This document shows, in pieces, positions 63,615 to 64,000 of a DNA stretch of 64,000 bases. Source of the DNA: Agapetus fuscipes (taxonomy: Eukaryota > Arthropoda > Insecta > Trichoptera > Glossosomatidae); assembly GCA_951799405.1 (NCBI GenBank), contig OX637343.1, forward strand, positions 16,222,524-16,286,523, read 5' to 3'. The number at the start of each line of letters is the position of its first letter. The stretch's first letter is position 1. Under the pieces are notes generated by a model that made no database searches, was not told the origin of the DNA, and worked only from the letters and a program-made list of their open reading frames with translations. Position numbers and translations under genes: made by a program.

Positions 63615-64000
63615 GTCACCATTCCACTAGGGGTGGCCAGAGACTCTTCAGAGCTGCCTCCATTTTTTCCTATCCTGACATTCTTAATAACTTCTTTAAA
63701 TAAATACTTACTCAAAAAATCAATAAAAGTGGAATACTACAAAGTTGTAATTTCTTTAATTTTTTAAATCTTATTTTAAAAAATAATCAATCTAAAAAAA
63801 TGAATTTCCACAGTGTTTCACAAAAATCTTTTGAAAATTGAAAATGAAAAATTATTTTTCAAACACGCAGAGCATCCCTTCACATTAGAGGGTGTTAAAT
63901 ACAAGAATATGGCAGAAGTTGCCAGCACTGCGGTCTAGTGTGACGAGCTCCTCTGAGAAAAGAGAGAATCAAGACTCGGAGAAATAATTATTCAGAACTT
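63615..64000. other. RTE-like scrap, then no gene
   Basis: 63618-63700 (minus) resembles the 54030 and 61990 LINE scraps (CATTCCACTAGGGGTGGCCAG). The rest is AT-rich and unassigned. Confidence 0.4.

Overview
The window looks like a slice of an animal nuclear genome, most likely an arthropod and probably an insect. It is AT-rich and intergenic, dense with 5'-truncated non-LTR retrotransposons, tRNA-headed SINEs, short inverted-repeat transposons, solo LTRs and hammerhead-ribozyme-like motifs. I see no bacterial or viral gene organisation and no convincing spliced host gene. The species assignment is inference; I name no species.

The standout locus is 7181-10129. Two 455-bp direct repeats, identical as far as I can read them, start TG and end CA. 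They enclose a primer-binding-site position, one long ORF and a polypurine tract, and the unit is flanked by a 4-bp ATAT target duplication. This is an LTR retrotransposon insertion, but the ORF is not gag-pol. Its first ~95 residues resemble a SAP-domain gag N-terminus, and the rest is an intronless, C-terminally truncated copy of the cellular chromatin protein DEK. It is therefore a non-autonomous LTR element that has captured a host gene, comparable to oncogene capture by retroviruses. It sits inside an older inverted-repeat transposon (family B) that can be read on both sides.

Repeat families used in the feature list. Family A: about 37 fragments of ~250 bp starting near TTCCTTGACTTATAGGTTGG and ending in variable AT-rich microsatellites. 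Several are joined to the 3' coding end of an RTE-like reverse transcriptase, so family A is the LINE 3' UTR or a SINE sharing it. Family B: ~255-bp elements with ~35-bp inverted ends (CGCT...AGCG) and 4-bp A/T target duplications. SINE1 (head GTCCGTAGTCCAGTGGT) and SINE2 (head GGTCGATAGCTCAGTTGG) have RNA polymerase III A/B boxes and recur as fused dimers. CR1/L2-like LINE: one long 5'-truncated copy (10357-11852) and three 3' fragments, all ending in a conserved two-level hairpin that SINE1 also carries. Hammerhead-type cores of the kind found in Penelope-like elements lie next to inverted repeats.

Layout: 0-7 kb, nested family A, SINEs and a hAT-type MITE; 7-12 kb, the DEK-carrying LTR element in a family B copy, then a CR1-like LINE in a family A copy; 12-24 kb, family A/LINE remnants, hammerheads, a 54-bp perfect palindrome and an RTE-like LINE with RT; 24-48 kb, dimeric SINEs, foldback hammerhead elements, LINE fragments, a solo LTR and a split minisatellite; 48-51 kb, a 2.36-kb inverted-repeat element with internal tandem repeats; 51-64 kb, more SINEs, a 5S rRNA-like sequence fused to SINE1, a ~250-bp tandem array and nested family A/B copies. 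The genes do not form a pathway. The logic is insertion into insertion, which gives relative ages.
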